64,000 nt of DNA, from contig CAJPFK010000001.1 in assembly GCA_905339275.1 (NCBI GenBank), forward strand, positions 930,001 to 994,000, given 5' to 3'. Source of the DNA: Methylophilaceae bacterium (GTDB lineage: Bacteria; Pseudomonadota; Gammaproteobacteria; Burkholderiales; Methylophilaceae). Positions 45,483 to 54,233 of this stretch are shown in pieces. The stretch's first letter is position 1. Every line of letters begins with the position of its first letter. The position numbers and the translations under genes were made by a program. The notes under the pieces were generated by a model. That model did no database searches. It worked only from the letters and a program-made list of their open reading frames with translations, and was not told the origin of the DNA.

Positions 45483-47045
45483 ATGCTGCTATATACTTCG
45501 CAATCATCCATGAAATCCTCAGATCAATTCCAGAGCACCCTCGATGCGCTGTTGCGGTGTATGCGCAGCAAAGCCGATTTCCCTGCGCTTTCCCATAGCA
45601 TCAGCGAAATCAACAAAATTGCAAGTTCGGAATATTCTTCGATCAATAGCCTGACCAAGGCCATCCTGCAGGATTTCTCGCTTACCAACAAACTGCTGAA
45701 ACTGGTCAATACCGTCTCTTATGGCCAATTCGGCGGCAAGATCAACACGATCTCCAAGGCCGTTGTCATTCTGGGCTTCGACACGGTGCGCAATGTTGCC
45801 ATGACCCTGATTCTGATTGAGTTTCTCCAGAATAAATCGCAGGCCGGCAAGCTGGCTGATGAAGTCATCGCTTCCTTTTTCGCCGGGCTGGTTGCCCGGC
45901 AATTGTCCGCCAACAACCATATCCATAATCTGGAAGAAGCCATGATCTGCGGCATTTTTCATCATCTGGGCAAACTGCTCGCCACGTTTTATTTTTTTGA
46001 GGAAAGCGAGGAGGTGGGCAAATTGGTGGAGCAGGGTATTCCGGAAACCAGGGCTTCGTACGAGGTCATGGGTATTTCATACGGCGATCTCGGTACCGGC
46101 ATTGCGAAAAGCTGGAACTTCCCCAGCAGGTTGATTGCCGGCATGCAAACCCTGCCGGGCGGCAAGGTCAACAAACCGGCGAATGAGCTCGATCAGCTTA
46201 ATGTGACTGTCAATCTGGCGAATGAACTGACCAATCTGGTCGGCTGTACCGATGAGAAAGACCGGACGCAGGCGATCAGGCAATTGGTGAAGCGTTATGA
46301 GAGTGCCGTGAAACTCGATGAGCGGCAGTTGACCCAGGCGCTGGAGCAGGGGCTGGAAGAAATTGCGCTTCGTGCATCCATACTGAATATCAATACCAAA
46401 CGCAGCCAATTGCTGAGCAAAGTCAGCAATTGGACCGGCAGGCCGTCTACGGTGGAAAATGAGCCGGAAGAAGCGTTGTCCGATCAGGCAGACACTGCCG
46501 GTTCGGAAGCGCCTGATGCAATGACGGATCATGACAGCGAAGCGATATTGCAGGCAGGTATTCAGGATGTCACCAATACGCTGGTAAGCGAGTATCAGCT
46601 GAATGACATCCTGCATATGGTTCTGGAGACGGTGTATCGCGGCATGCAATTCAATCGTACGCTCATGTTGTTCCGGGACAATAAGTCCAATTCCATGCGC
46701 GCCGGTTTTGGCCTGGGTAACGGGGTAGAGCAGATGCTTCCGAAATTCGGTTTCCCATTAAAATTCGAAGCAGACGTCTTTCATCTGGCAATCGAGAAGG
46801 GCGCCGATATCGTGATTGATGATGTCGCAGCAGACAAGATTGCTTCAAAAATTCCAGAGTGGTATCGCAATATTTCGGAAGCCAAGAGCTTTCTGCTGTT
46901 GCCCGTCATGATCAACAACAAAGCCGTTGCCTGTCTTTATGCAGACATGCTGAGCACGAACCAACTGGAGGTTTCCGCAAAGCACCTTGGCATGCTGCGC
47001 ACCTTGCGTAATCAGGCGGTGCTGGCAATCAGGCAGAAACAGTAA
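45483..47045 (+). CDS. HDOD and GAF domain signalling protein
   Basis: A 520-residue protein. The N-terminal HDOD domain (about residues 20-240) contains LLKLVNTVSYGQFGGKINTI and AVVILGFDTVRNVAM, and the C-terminal GAF domain (about 365-515) follows an acidic linker. HDOD proteins act in cell-cycle and virulence signalling, and the GAF domain could bind a ligand. The start is either 45483 or the Met at 45510 (MKSSDQ); neither has a clear Shine-Dalgarno. It stands alone between fbpA and the peroxidase gene. Confidence 0.8.
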   Translation: MLLYTSQSSMKSSDQFQSTLDALLRCMRSKADFPALSHSISEINKIASSEYSSINSLTKAILQDFSLTNKLLKLVNTVSYGQFGGKINTISKAVVILGFDTVRNVAMTLILIEFLQNKSQAGKLADEVIASFFAGLVARQLSANNHIHNLEEAMICGIFHHLGKLLATFYFFEESEEVGKLVEQGIPETRASYEVMGISYGDLGTGIAKSWNFPSRLIAGMQTLPGGKVNKPANELDQLNVTVNLANELTNLVGCTDEKDRTQAIRQLVKRYESAVKLDERQLTQALEQGLEEIALRASILNINTKRSQLLSKVSNWTGRPSTVENEPEEALSDQADTAGSEAPDAMTDHDSEAILQAGIQDVTNTLVSEYQLNDILHMVLETVYRGMQFNRTLMLFRDNKSNSMRAGFGLGNGVEQMLPKFGFPLKFEADVFHLAIEKGADIVIDDVAADKIASKIPEWYRNISEAKSFLLLPVMINNKAVACLYADMLSTNQLEVSAKHLGMLRTLRNQAVLAIRQKQ

Positions 47046-47180
47046 CAGAGCCGGCAGTTGCCGGAAAAACTGATACGCAGGCAAGAGTTGTCAGGACAAC
47101 TTGTCCGGTTTATGGTGCTGGCAGCGTCGCGCATGATACCCACAAAAAGCTGCGCGGAGAGAAAACAGCCGGGACTCAAG

Positions 47181-47214
47181 AAAAAGACCGGATGAAGTTG
47201 TATTTATCCGGTCT
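47181..47214 (-). terminator. Rho-independent terminator of the cytochrome c peroxidase gene
   Basis: On the minus strand a 9-bp perfect stem AGACCGGAT / ATCCGGTCT is followed by TTTTTC. It lies just past the stop of the gene ending at 47250. Confidence 0.8.
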
Positions 47215-47249
47215 GTCGGCAAGCGCGAAATATGGACGCTACAGTAGCC

Positions 47250-48257
47250 CTATTTGCCGAAAGGTTGGGGACGTGGTGTCTTATCCGAGGATGGTGGCAA
47301 TTGCGGCAACTTGAACGATGGCTGGTCTCCAGTCAGGGTTTTCAGGAAAGCCACGATTTTCGCATTTTCATCTGCCGTAAACTTCTTGCCGAGTTGCAAC
47401 CTGCCCATGGTATCGACTGCATCGGTCAGCGTCGCGGCTTCCCCGTCATGGAAGTAGGGGTAGGTGAGTTCCACGTTGCGCAGGGTGGGCACTTTGAAAT
47501 TAAAACGGTCGCTATCTTTCCCGGTCACTGCAGAACGTCCTTCTGCCGGGCTGTTAGCCTTGTACGGCTCGACCAGGCCCATCTTTTGGAATGAATTGCC
47601 GCCGACTGCCGGACCGTTATGGCAGGCAATGCAGCCGCTGCTTTTAAACAGGTTGTAGCCGGCCAGCTCGGTTGTGGTTAATGCCTTCTTGTCACCTTTC
47701 AGCCATTTATCGAAGCGGGAGTTCGGCGTCACCAGCGTTTCTTCAAATGCCGCAATGGCAAGGGTGACTTCTTCTATGGAAATCTTTTCCTTGCCGAAGG
47801 TTTTCCTGAATTCGGCCACATATCCGGGAATGGACTGCAAGACGTCCACCGCAAGTTCATGCGTAAAGGCCATTTCACCGGGGTTTGCAATCGGGCCGCC
47901 GGCCTGCGCCTTGAGATCGGCTGCACGCCCATCCCAGAACTGCGCCAGGTTCAGGCTGGAATTGAGCACGGTAGGCGCGTTGATCGGGCCTTGGGTCCAG
48001 TTATGGCCGATCGATGTCTTGATATTATCGGTGCCGCCCATTGAAAGATTATGGCAAGAGTTACAGGAGATAAACCCGGACTTTGACAGACGAGGGTCGA
48101 AATAAAGTTTCTTGCCCAGTTCAGCCAGTGCAGGATTGGCTGGTTTTGCGGCTTTGATCGGTTCAATGGGCTCCTTGTTTTCCGCTGCAATCGATAAGCC
48201 GGACAATGCCGCGAAAATAAAGGAAGAAATAACGACTGTTGCAAGCGGCTTTTTCAT
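47250..48257 (-). CDS. Di-haem cytochrome c peroxidase
   Basis: A 335-residue periplasmic bacterial cytochrome c peroxidase (CCP/MauG family). The signal peptide MKKPLATVVISSFIFAALSG is followed by two c-haem sites: CNSCH (about residue 70) and CIACH (about residue 213). The distal-ligand region near TYPYFHDG and MGRLQLGKKF is conserved. It reduces hydrogen peroxide with electrons from cytochrome c. An FNR/Anr-type box lies about 73 bases upstream and a hairpin terminator follows. Confidence 0.94.
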   Translation of the reverse strand: MKKPLATVVISSFIFAALSGLSIAAENKEPIEPIKAAKPANPALAELGKKLYFDPRLSKSGFISCNSCHNLSMGGTDNIKTSIGHNWTQGPINAPTVLNSSLNLAQFWDGRAADLKAQAGGPIANPGEMAFTHELAVDVLQSIPGYVAEFRKTFGKEKISIEEVTLAIAAFEETLVTPNSRFDKWLKGDKKALTTTELAGYNLFKSSGCIACHNGPAVGGNSFQKMGLVEPYKANSPAEGRSAVTGKDSDRFNFKVPTLRNVELTYPYFHDGEAATLTDAVDTMGRLQLGKKFTADENAKIVAFLKTLTGDQPSFKLPQLPPSSDKTPRPQPFGK

Positions 48258-48329
48258 TTTGCTCTCCTAGTTAGAAACTGAACTTTAAGAAACTTTGATT
48301 TCATTATATGAAGAGGAAATTCAGGCAGA

Positions 48330-48343
48330 TTGATATAAGTCAA
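48330..48343 (-). promoter_or_regulatory. Candidate FNR/Anr box upstream of the cytochrome c peroxidase gene
   Basis: TTGATATAAGTCAA differs from the TTGAT-N4-ATCAA consensus at one base. It is about 73 bases before the start, a plausible activating distance. Peroxidases of this type are commonly FNR/Anr regulated. Confidence 0.6.
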
Positions 48344-48520
48344 ACCCACAGCGCTTACCGGAAAATGGCTCGAAATAAATGTTTGCCATGGACGGTTCAG
48401 CGATGGTCAGGCCGGAAACGGGCGTATGAATTACCTTAAGGTGTCCCCGGCGATAGCGAGGGTTTCGAACCATGTGCGGATTATCCTTGCCATCAAACAG
48501 GATCAACCTTAAACTTGATT

Positions 48521-48533
48521 TTATGTTACATAA
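48521..48533 (+). promoter_or_regulatory. Palindrome before the S24 peptidase gene
   Basis: TTATGTTACATAA is a perfect 13-base palindrome ending 12 bases before the gene start. It may be an operator for autoregulation by the LexA/UmuD-like product; this is inference. Confidence 0.45.
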
Positions 48534-48545
48534 TCAAAAAATCCA

Positions 48546-49154
48546 ATGAACGATCCCATCAAGTCCCATGGTGGTAAACGCCCCGGCGCCGGCCGTAAAC
48601 CGTGCCACGGGGTTAAGGAGCCGACCACAGTGATCCGGGTACCCGCCAGCACCGCAGGCACGGTGAAGGACTTCGTCTCCGTCTTCATGCAAAAGCGGAC
48701 ATTGGAAAACCTTGACCCTGTAAGCGGGTTTGAATACCCGGTACTCGATGCAACCAGGCTTGAACTGCCTCTATTTGGTTACAAGGTTCCTGCCGGTATT
48801 CCTTCCCCAGCCGATGATCATGTCGAAAAGCGGCTTGATCCCAACAATTTCCTGATAGACGATAACGACAACACCTTTTTCGTCACGATTCAGGGTTATT
48901 CCATGATCGATGTGGGATTGATGCCGGGCGACAAGGCCGTGGTCGACCGCTCCAAGGTTGCCAGCATAGGCGATATCGTATTGGCCGTGATTGACGGCGA
49001 ATTCACCATCAAGACGCTGGGCAAAACCAGGAGCGGAGCACCGCGCCTGCTACCCGCAAACTCTGGCGGCAATTACGTCCCGATAGAAATTAATGAAGAA
49101 ATGCGATTCGAGATATGGGGAGTCGTGACCGGCTCTTTCCGGCGTTTCAGGTAA
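48546..49154 (+). CDS. Orphan UmuD/LexA-like S24 peptidase
   Basis: A 202-residue protein. The N-terminus (GGKRPGAGRKP) is basic and unlike the LexA DNA-binding domain; the C-terminal S24 domain is of UmuD/LexA type. A likely self-cleavage site is an Ala-Gly pair in FGYKVPAGIPSP (about residue 79). The catalytic Ser lies in IQGYSMIDVGLMPGD and the Lys in DGEFTIKTL. No umuC-like polymerase gene is adjacent, which is unusual. It could be a SOS-responsive regulator or a UmuD-like accessory factor; function is unproven. Confidence 0.82.
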   Translation: MNDPIKSHGGKRPGAGRKPCHGVKEPTTVIRVPASTAGTVKDFVSVFMQKRTLENLDPVSGFEYPVLDATRLELPLFGYKVPAGIPSPADDHVEKRLDPNNFLIDDNDNTFFVTIQGYSMIDVGLMPGDKAVVDRSKVASIGDIVLAVIDGEFTIKTLGKTRSGAPRLLPANSGGNYVPIEINEEMRFEIWGVVTGSFRRFR

Positions 49155-49374
49155 CAGCTAAACCGGGATCGGCGGCAAAAAATAGCCCGCCGAGAAATTG
49201 GAGGAAGCTCGACGGGCCAGGCTGAATTCCAACTCTAATTGGAGGAGAACCAATATACGGTTTCATACTACGCCCATGTTGCAAACTTTTATGTAAGACA
49301 AACACTGTATTTAATGTGGGAGTTTGGGAGACGTCATTGACTATTTTGTGAACCTTTAAGTGGCACGCACCATG
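49155..49374. other. Intergenic region with a two-hairpin GGAGGA element
   Basis: Contains GCCCGCCGAG (49185-49194) pairing with CTCGACGGGC (49208-49217) with one mismatch; the loop exposes AATTGGAGGA. A second AATTGGAGGA (49237-49246) sits in a weaker hairpin (TCCAA at 49228, TTGGA at 49239). Both copies look like strong Shine-Dalgarno sequences yet no ORF follows. Candidate small RNA, mRNA leader or decayed gene start. Confidence 0.35.
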
Positions 49375-50709
49375 TTACTCCTTGCTGCCGCCAAACAGGT
49401 TCTTTACCTTATCGACCGCCTGTATGCCAATGTTGGTGCCAACTCCCGGGCCGAGTATTGCGGTGCCTGCAGCCGCCCCGAGCAATGCGGCTTTCGTTGG
49501 CAGTACCATCGGGCTATCCAGTGTACCGCTGATATGCAAAGGGATAGCCGCAAGCACAGTACCCTTCTTCACAGCGACTTTTACCTCGCCATCCAGCGCA
49601 TTACCGGGTTTGATTTTGACATTGCCATCGGCATTGAGCACACCGGAAACCACTTTCAAGTCGCGCAGGTGATATTGCTTGCCTGATATATTCAAAAGGC
49701 CGGACAAGGTATCGAACCTTGTCTCGCCGCCGGATTGCCCGGCTGTCAGCAGCAAAGTGGCCGCTTTCAACAGGTCCATGCCGTACAACACGCCATCCTC
49801 GACCTTGAACTGAAAATTGGCAGAAATATGATCTGCCAGTGCTCCAGGTTCTTTTGCTGTCGATTTGAAGCTGCCGCCGCCAAACAACCTGCCGCTCAAC
49901 CGTGTGGATTTGCTCGCCATGCCAACCGGTTCGGCAAGCTCCATGCCGCTGACATTCAGCTTGCCGTTCAGCACCCAGTCTTTCTGCCAGTTCAATACGG
50001 CATTCGCACTCACTTTGCCGCCATAGAGATCGATATCCAATTGCTGGATATCCAGCCTGTTATCAAGCAGTACCATCTGCCCATGCATTTTATTGATGAG
50101 CAAAGGCATGCCGGCCGGCACTGTCCACTGACTTGCAACCAGCGTAATCGACTGCCTGCCCTCCTCCGGGACGAGATCAAGCTTGAGCTTTCCATCAGTC
50201 GTTGCAAGCCTCGCCGATTCCGGCTTGTTCTCTGCCGTCATTTCGATATCCACGTCAAACTCCGGCAGATTCATATCAGGCCAGAGCAGACGCGCCGCTT
50301 GAATACTGATTTCGCGGATTACGACAGCAGGGCCGGAATCTGTACCGCTCTCTTTAGAAAAAGCGGAAAGAATATCCAGCGCCGATTTTTTCATCACCGG
50401 CCTGGTAAGCTGCAGGCTCGATATGGTTTTGACTTCAGAAAACAGCGAACCGAGTGCAGGCACGACAGCCACGCCCTCCACGCTGAAGTCCTCATCGGCG
50501 CCTACCACCATATCGTTTATCTTCAATCTTGGCGTCGGCAGGAAGGCGATACGCATGGAACCGATCCTGACCGGCACACCGAGTCTGGATGAAGCCAATT
50601 GCTCGGCCTGCCCGATATATGCACTCATCGGAATCAGGAAAGGCACTACTGCCAGTACCACAAGAATGGCGGCGCCCGCAATGATAATCCACTTATACTT
50701 TTTCAACAT
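49375..50709 (-). CDS. AsmA-family protein
   Basis: A 444-residue protein with an N-terminal hydrophobic anchor (WIIIAGAAILVVLAVVPFLI) and the AsmA-like beta-rich domain, including the C-terminal region VAVKKGTVLAAIPLHISGTL of that family. Proteins of this family are associated with outer membrane lipid transport and biogenesis. It stands alone, upstream of tRNA-Asn in the opposite orientation. Confidence 0.85.
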   Translation of the reverse strand: MLKKYKWIIIAGAAILVVLAVVPFLIPMSAYIGQAEQLASSRLGVPVRIGSMRIAFLPTPRLKINDMVVGADEDFSVEGVAVVPALGSLFSEVKTISSLQLTRPVMKKSALDILSAFSKESGTDSGPAVVIREISIQAARLLWPDMNLPEFDVDIEMTAENKPESARLATTDGKLKLDLVPEEGRQSITLVASQWTVPAGMPLLINKMHGQMVLLDNRLDIQQLDIDLYGGKVSANAVLNWQKDWVLNGKLNVSGMELAEPVGMASKSTRLSGRLFGGGSFKSTAKEPGALADHISANFQFKVEDGVLYGMDLLKAATLLLTAGQSGGETRFDTLSGLLNISGKQYHLRDLKVVSGVLNADGNVKIKPGNALDGEVKVAVKKGTVLAAIPLHISGTLDSPMVLPTKAALLGAAAGTAILGPGVGTNIGIQAVDKVKNLFGGSKE

Positions 50710-50726
50710 TTATCCCAACTTGATTA

Positions 50727-50755
50727 TTGACCAAAGGCCGCGTAGCCAGTATTAT
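50727..50755 (+). promoter_or_regulatory. Promoter of tRNA-Asn
   Basis: TTGACC (50727-50732), 17-base spacer, TATTAT (50750-50755), then 15 bases to the tRNA 5' end. Confidence 0.75.
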
Positions 50756-50770
50756 TGCGCCTTTGCCGAT

Positions 50771-50846
50771 TCCCCGATAGCTCAGTCGGTAGAGCAACGG
50801 ACTGTTAATCCGTGTGTCCCTGGTTCGAGCCCAGGTCGGGGAGCCA
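50771..50846 (+). tRNA. tRNA-Asn (GTT)
   Basis: Acceptor TCCCCGA (50771-50777) pairs with TCGGGGA (50836-50842); discriminator G and encoded CCA (50844-50846). The anticodon loop CTGTTAA carries GTT and the T-loop TTCGAGC is standard. A terminator follows at 50853-50884, and the higher-GC block begins just beyond. Confidence 0.97.
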
Positions 50847-50852
50847 GATATT

Positions 50853-50884
50853 AAAAGGCCAGCGTGTTCACGCTGGCCTTTTTT
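50853..50884 (+). terminator. Rho-independent terminator after tRNA-Asn
   Basis: AAAAGGCCAGCGTG, loop TT, CACGCTGGCCTTTT then more T: a 14-bp perfect stem with U-run. Confidence 0.9.
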
Positions 50885-51005
50885 GTTTTTGCTGAGACAA
50901 CCCGGTATCGTTTCAGATATGCCGTACGCATAAAGCTTACAGTACCTGAAAAAGCCGGGGAAGGCTGGGTATTTTCCAGAATATCAGCCAGTGGGGAAAC
51001 CGTCG

Positions 51006-51992
51006 TCAGAAACCCTCCCGGCATTGCCGGGGTGTGATGCCGAAATGGCGCTTGAAAGCGGTGGCGAAGTTGGCTGCGCTGGTGTAGCCGGCGAGGTACG
51101 CCGCTTCGCCGACCGTGCAGCCTTCCTGCGCCAGCGCCCGGCGGGCGTGCAACAGCCGGCGCTGGCGCAGGTAGTCGAAGACGGTCATGCCGAAGGCTGC
51201 GCGAAATTGTTGTTGCAGCGTGCTGACGTTGGTGCCCATATGCCGCGCGATTTCGTCCAGCGCCAAGCCATCTGCCGCGCCGCTGTCCAGCAGATCGCGC
51301 ACTTCGGTGATGCGCCGGCGCGCGCGCGGCTGCAGTGACGGCGAGGTCGGGGCGGTGCCGATGATATGCTGCAGCGATTCCGCCACCAGTTCGATGGCCC
51401 GACTTTCCAGCCAGAGCTTTTGTAGCAAGGGCGGATGGTCCGGTGGCCGGATCAGTTGTTCGGCGAGCGCGACAGCGCGCGGTGAAGGCACCCAGCGTTC
51501 GACGGCGAGGTGGCGATTCAACAGTGCGCGCAGCGTGTCGTCTTCCGGACAAGCCGTCGCCAGCCATTCGCGGCTGAAGGCGATACTGACCTTGCGCTCG
51601 CGTTTGCCGCGCCAGGCACGCCGCACGAAAAGTTCCGGCTCGGCGAGTACAACGAAGGCAGCCTGCGGCTGACGGCGATGTCCGCTACGGGCCGCCGAGA
51701 GCTCGATCTGGCGCGGGCCGAAAGAGACGTTCACCACACCATCGAGTACAAAGGTAAGGCGCAGGCTTTCGTGCTGCATCCCTCCCTGGATATTCAGGGC
51801 GTGGAGGTCGCACACGTCGGCGCAGTGAATAAACAGTCCCGGCCGCAAACGCTCGCCGTACGTCAGGCCATGGAACACGGGCGCTTCGGGAGGGAGATCG
51901 GGCTCGACGCGAAAACCCTCGTTCGCCGACGCCGGCGGATACAGATCGCCACACCGAATGATCTGCTGAGTCCCTTTTCCATATTCGGCCAT
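51006..51992 (-). CDS. AraC-family regulator of siderophore uptake (PchR-like)
   Basis: A 328-residue AraC regulator with a C-terminal pair of helix-turn-helix motifs (LALDEIARHMGTNVSTLQQQ, GEAAYLAGYTSAANFATAFKR). ATG at 51992 (MAEYGKG) has AAGGGG upstream on its strand; the longer frame from 52073 overlaps the Fur-box promoter region. PchR-like regulators control siderophore receptors, which fits its divergent position beside the TonB receptor. Base composition is GC-rich compared with neighbours. Confidence 0.85.
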   Translation of the reverse strand: MAEYGKGTQQIIRCGDLYPPASANEGFRVEPDLPPEAPVFHGLTYGERLRPGLFIHCADVCDLHALNIQGGMQHESLRLTFVLDGVVNVSFGPRQIELSAARSGHRRQPQAAFVVLAEPELFVRRAWRGKRERKVSIAFSREWLATACPEDDTLRALLNRHLAVERWVPSPRAVALAEQLIRPPDHPPLLQKLWLESRAIELVAESLQHIIGTAPTSPSLQPRARRRITEVRDLLDSGAADGLALDEIARHMGTNVSTLQQQFRAAFGMTVFDYLRQRRLLHARRALAQEGCTVGEAAYLAGYTSAANFATAFKRHFGITPRQCREGF

Positions 51993-52097
51993 CACGCCCC
52001 TTTCTTTTACGCGCTGATTTGCACAACACACAAACAACTTTCTTCGTCGCGCAAAGGCCAGCGCGAAACTCACGTGCTACATTAGCGCACCTTATTT

Positions 52098-52116
52098 GCA
52101 AATGCAAATCATTCTT
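52098..52116 (+). promoter_or_regulatory. Candidate Fur box between the AraC regulator and TonB receptor genes
   Basis: GCAAATGCAAATCATTCTT matches the 19-bp Fur consensus at 13 of 19 positions by eye and lies 38 bases before the receptor start. It would put both divergent genes under iron control. Confidence 0.65.
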
Positions 52117-52154
52117 ATTTATGTATCATTTCCGCTTATAATCAAGGAGAAACC

Positions 52155-54233
52155 ATGCAAAACCCAGTGCCTCGTTGCCCGTTCAAGCCCTTGGTTCTGG
52201 CCTTGGCCGCACTGACCGTTGCCGCACCGGCCTTCGCTCAGGAAAATACGCTCAGCGAGATCGTCGTGACGGCCGCCGGCCGTGAGCAGGACGTCAAGGA
52301 CGCACCGGCCAGCATTTCGGTCATTACTCGCGAGGAACTGGACCGCAAGCCTTACACCAATCTGCGCGACGTGCTGTCGGGGCTGGATGGTGTATCCGTG
52401 GTTGGCTACGGCCCGACTGAGACGGACATCATGATTCGCGGCATGCCCGCCGAATACACGCTTTTTCTCGTGGACGGCAAGCGCCAGGGTACGCGCGAAA
52501 CCATGAACCGCGGTACCAGCGGCGTGCAGTCCAACCTATTGCCGCCGCTGGCCGCTATCGAGCGCATCGAGGTCGTGCGCGGCCCCATGTCCTCGCTCTA
52601 CGGCTCCGACGCGATCGGCGGTGTGATCAACATCATCACGCGTAAGGTGCCCAAAGAGTGGGGCGGTTCGCTGTCGGTCGGCCACGTCTGGCAGTCGCGC
52701 GCCTATCTGGGCGACACGCGGACGGCCGAGTTTTGGCTGGGTGGTCCGATCAAGAGCGACGTGCTGGGCATTTCGGTGCAGGGCAAGTCGCTCAAGCGCC
52801 ACGAGGACGACTACTTCGTCCAGCCTCCCGGCGCGACGTCCGCCGCTGTCTATGGCGCCCTGGAACAGAAGGACGAGTCGTTGTCCGTGCGCCTGACGGC
52901 AAAACCGACGGACAATCATGATGTGAGCCTAGAAGTGGGGCGCGCGGAGCTGACGTTGAGCAGCTCGACCGATTATGCCCGCAACAACCCCGCCGCTCTG
53001 GCGCCGGAAGCCGAACATGCGCGCGACTGGTGGGCAGTCACGCACAACGGACTCTGGGGAAACGGCATCAGCTCGACGCTGGCTTTGCAACAGGAAGCCG
53101 GCACGCAAACCAAGTGGTATGCCAATGGCGCGAAAATTCCTGGAGCTCCGGAAATCGTCAACACGGTGCTGGACGGGATGGTCAGCCTGCCGCTGGGCAA
53201 CAATCTGCTCAAGGTCGGCGCCCAATTCATCCGCAACGAACTGACGGGCATATCGCGCGAGGCCGTGATCGCTGGCTATCCGGTCAATACGGATAAAGTC
53301 AGTCTCGATTCGCGGGCCCTGTTCGTCGAAAACGAATTTTTCGCCACAGAGCGCCTGACGCTGACCGCGGGCCTGCGCATGGACGATGATGACCGCTATG
53401 GCCAGCACTGGACGCCACGTGCCTATGGCGTTTATCACCTTGATCCGCAATGGACCCTGCGCGGCGGCGTGGCCAAGGGTTTCAAGGCACCGACCATCCG
53501 CCAGAGCGCTGCGGGCTATTGCATGACCACCGGCGCTTCCACGGGGCGCGGTTCGTTGTGCGGTAATCCCGATCTCAAGCCGGAGACCAGCGTTTCGAGC
53601 GAGCTGGGGCTGCGCTTCGACGATGCCGGCCGCAGCTTCAGCGCGACGCTGTTCAACAGCGACTTCAAGAACAAGGTGGCCAGCTACGATACCGGTGTGA
53701 TCGACCCGCTGCTGGGCAACCCGTGGCACATCTACATTTATGACAACATCGACGAAGTGACCTTGCGCGGTATCGAGCTGGGATTTGAAACAAAACTTGC
53801 GCGTGCGTGGAAGATCGCCAGCCACTATACCTACACCGATTCGCAACGCAAGGGCGGCGAACCGGCTTTTGATGGCAGTTCGCTCAAGGGCTACCCGCTC
53901 GACAAGACGCCCGAACACGTGTTCAACGCCCAACTGGACTGGACGCCTTTCACCGCACTGAGCCTCTACGCGCGTGCCAATTACACGGGCAAGCAGTATT
54001 GGGCAGCGTACCGTAACGGCGCGATGGGCGTGCGCGAGCGCCCGGCGATAACCACGCTGGACCTAGGCGGCAGCTATGCGATCAACAAGGCGTTGAGCAT
54101 GAAGTTCGCGGTGCTCAACATCACCGACAAGGTGATCGACGTGGACGAGCGCGGCCGGACGCAAGGGCTGAACGGCAACTGGATGCTCGACGAAGGCCGC
54201 CGTCTGGCGCTGATGCTGGACGCGAGCTTCTGA
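52155..54233 (+). CDS. TonB-dependent siderophore receptor
   Basis: A 692-residue outer-membrane receptor. The signal peptide (LVLALAALTVAAPAFAQE, cleavage near AFA-Q) is followed by a TonB box-like start (NTLSEIVVTAAGREQDVKD), a plug domain (LRDVLSGLDGVSVVGYG, RIEVVRGPMSSLYGSDAIGG) and a beta-barrel ending in a terminal Phe (LMLDASF). It resembles catecholate/FepA-type receptors. AAGGAG (52144-52149) precedes the ATG; a Fur box lies upstream. The cognate siderophore is not identified. Confidence 0.94.
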   Translation: MQNPVPRCPFKPLVLALAALTVAAPAFAQENTLSEIVVTAAGREQDVKDAPASISVITREELDRKPYTNLRDVLSGLDGVSVVGYGPTETDIMIRGMPAEYTLFLVDGKRQGTRETMNRGTSGVQSNLLPPLAAIERIEVVRGPMSSLYGSDAIGGVINIITRKVPKEWGGSLSVGHVWQSRAYLGDTRTAEFWLGGPIKSDVLGISVQGKSLKRHEDDYFVQPPGATSAAVYGALEQKDESLSVRLTAKPTDNHDVSLEVGRAELTLSSSTDYARNNPAALAPEAEHARDWWAVTHNGLWGNGISSTLALQQEAGTQTKWYANGAKIPGAPEIVNTVLDGMVSLPLGNNLLKVGAQFIRNELTGISREAVIAGYPVNTDKVSLDSRALFVENEFFATERLTLTAGLRMDDDDRYGQHWTPRAYGVYHLDPQWTLRGGVAKGFKAPTIRQSAAGYCMTTGASTGRGSLCGNPDLKPETSVSSELGLRFDDAGRSFSATLFNSDFKNKVASYDTGVIDPLLGNPWHIYIYDNIDEVTLRGIELGFETKLARAWKIASHYTYTDSQRKGGEPAFDGSSLKGYPLDKTPEHVFNAQLDWTPFTALSLYARANYTGKQYWAAYRNGAMGVRERPAITTLDLGGSYAINKALSMKFAVLNITDKVIDVDERGRTQGLNGNWMLDEGRRLALMLDASF

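Noticed and set aside
48321-48506. A small minus-strand frame upstream of the cytochrome c peroxidase gene
   Set aside because: It overlaps the candidate FNR box and promoter and has no family resemblance.
50771-50846. Attachment site repeat for an island at tRNA-Asn
   Set aside because: I looked for a copy of the tRNA 3' end near 56431-56553 and saw none, and no integrase is present, so an integrated element is not claimed.
50851-51567. A 238-codon minus-strand frame overlapping the AraC regulator
   Set aside because: It is a second-frame shadow of the GC-rich AraC gene.
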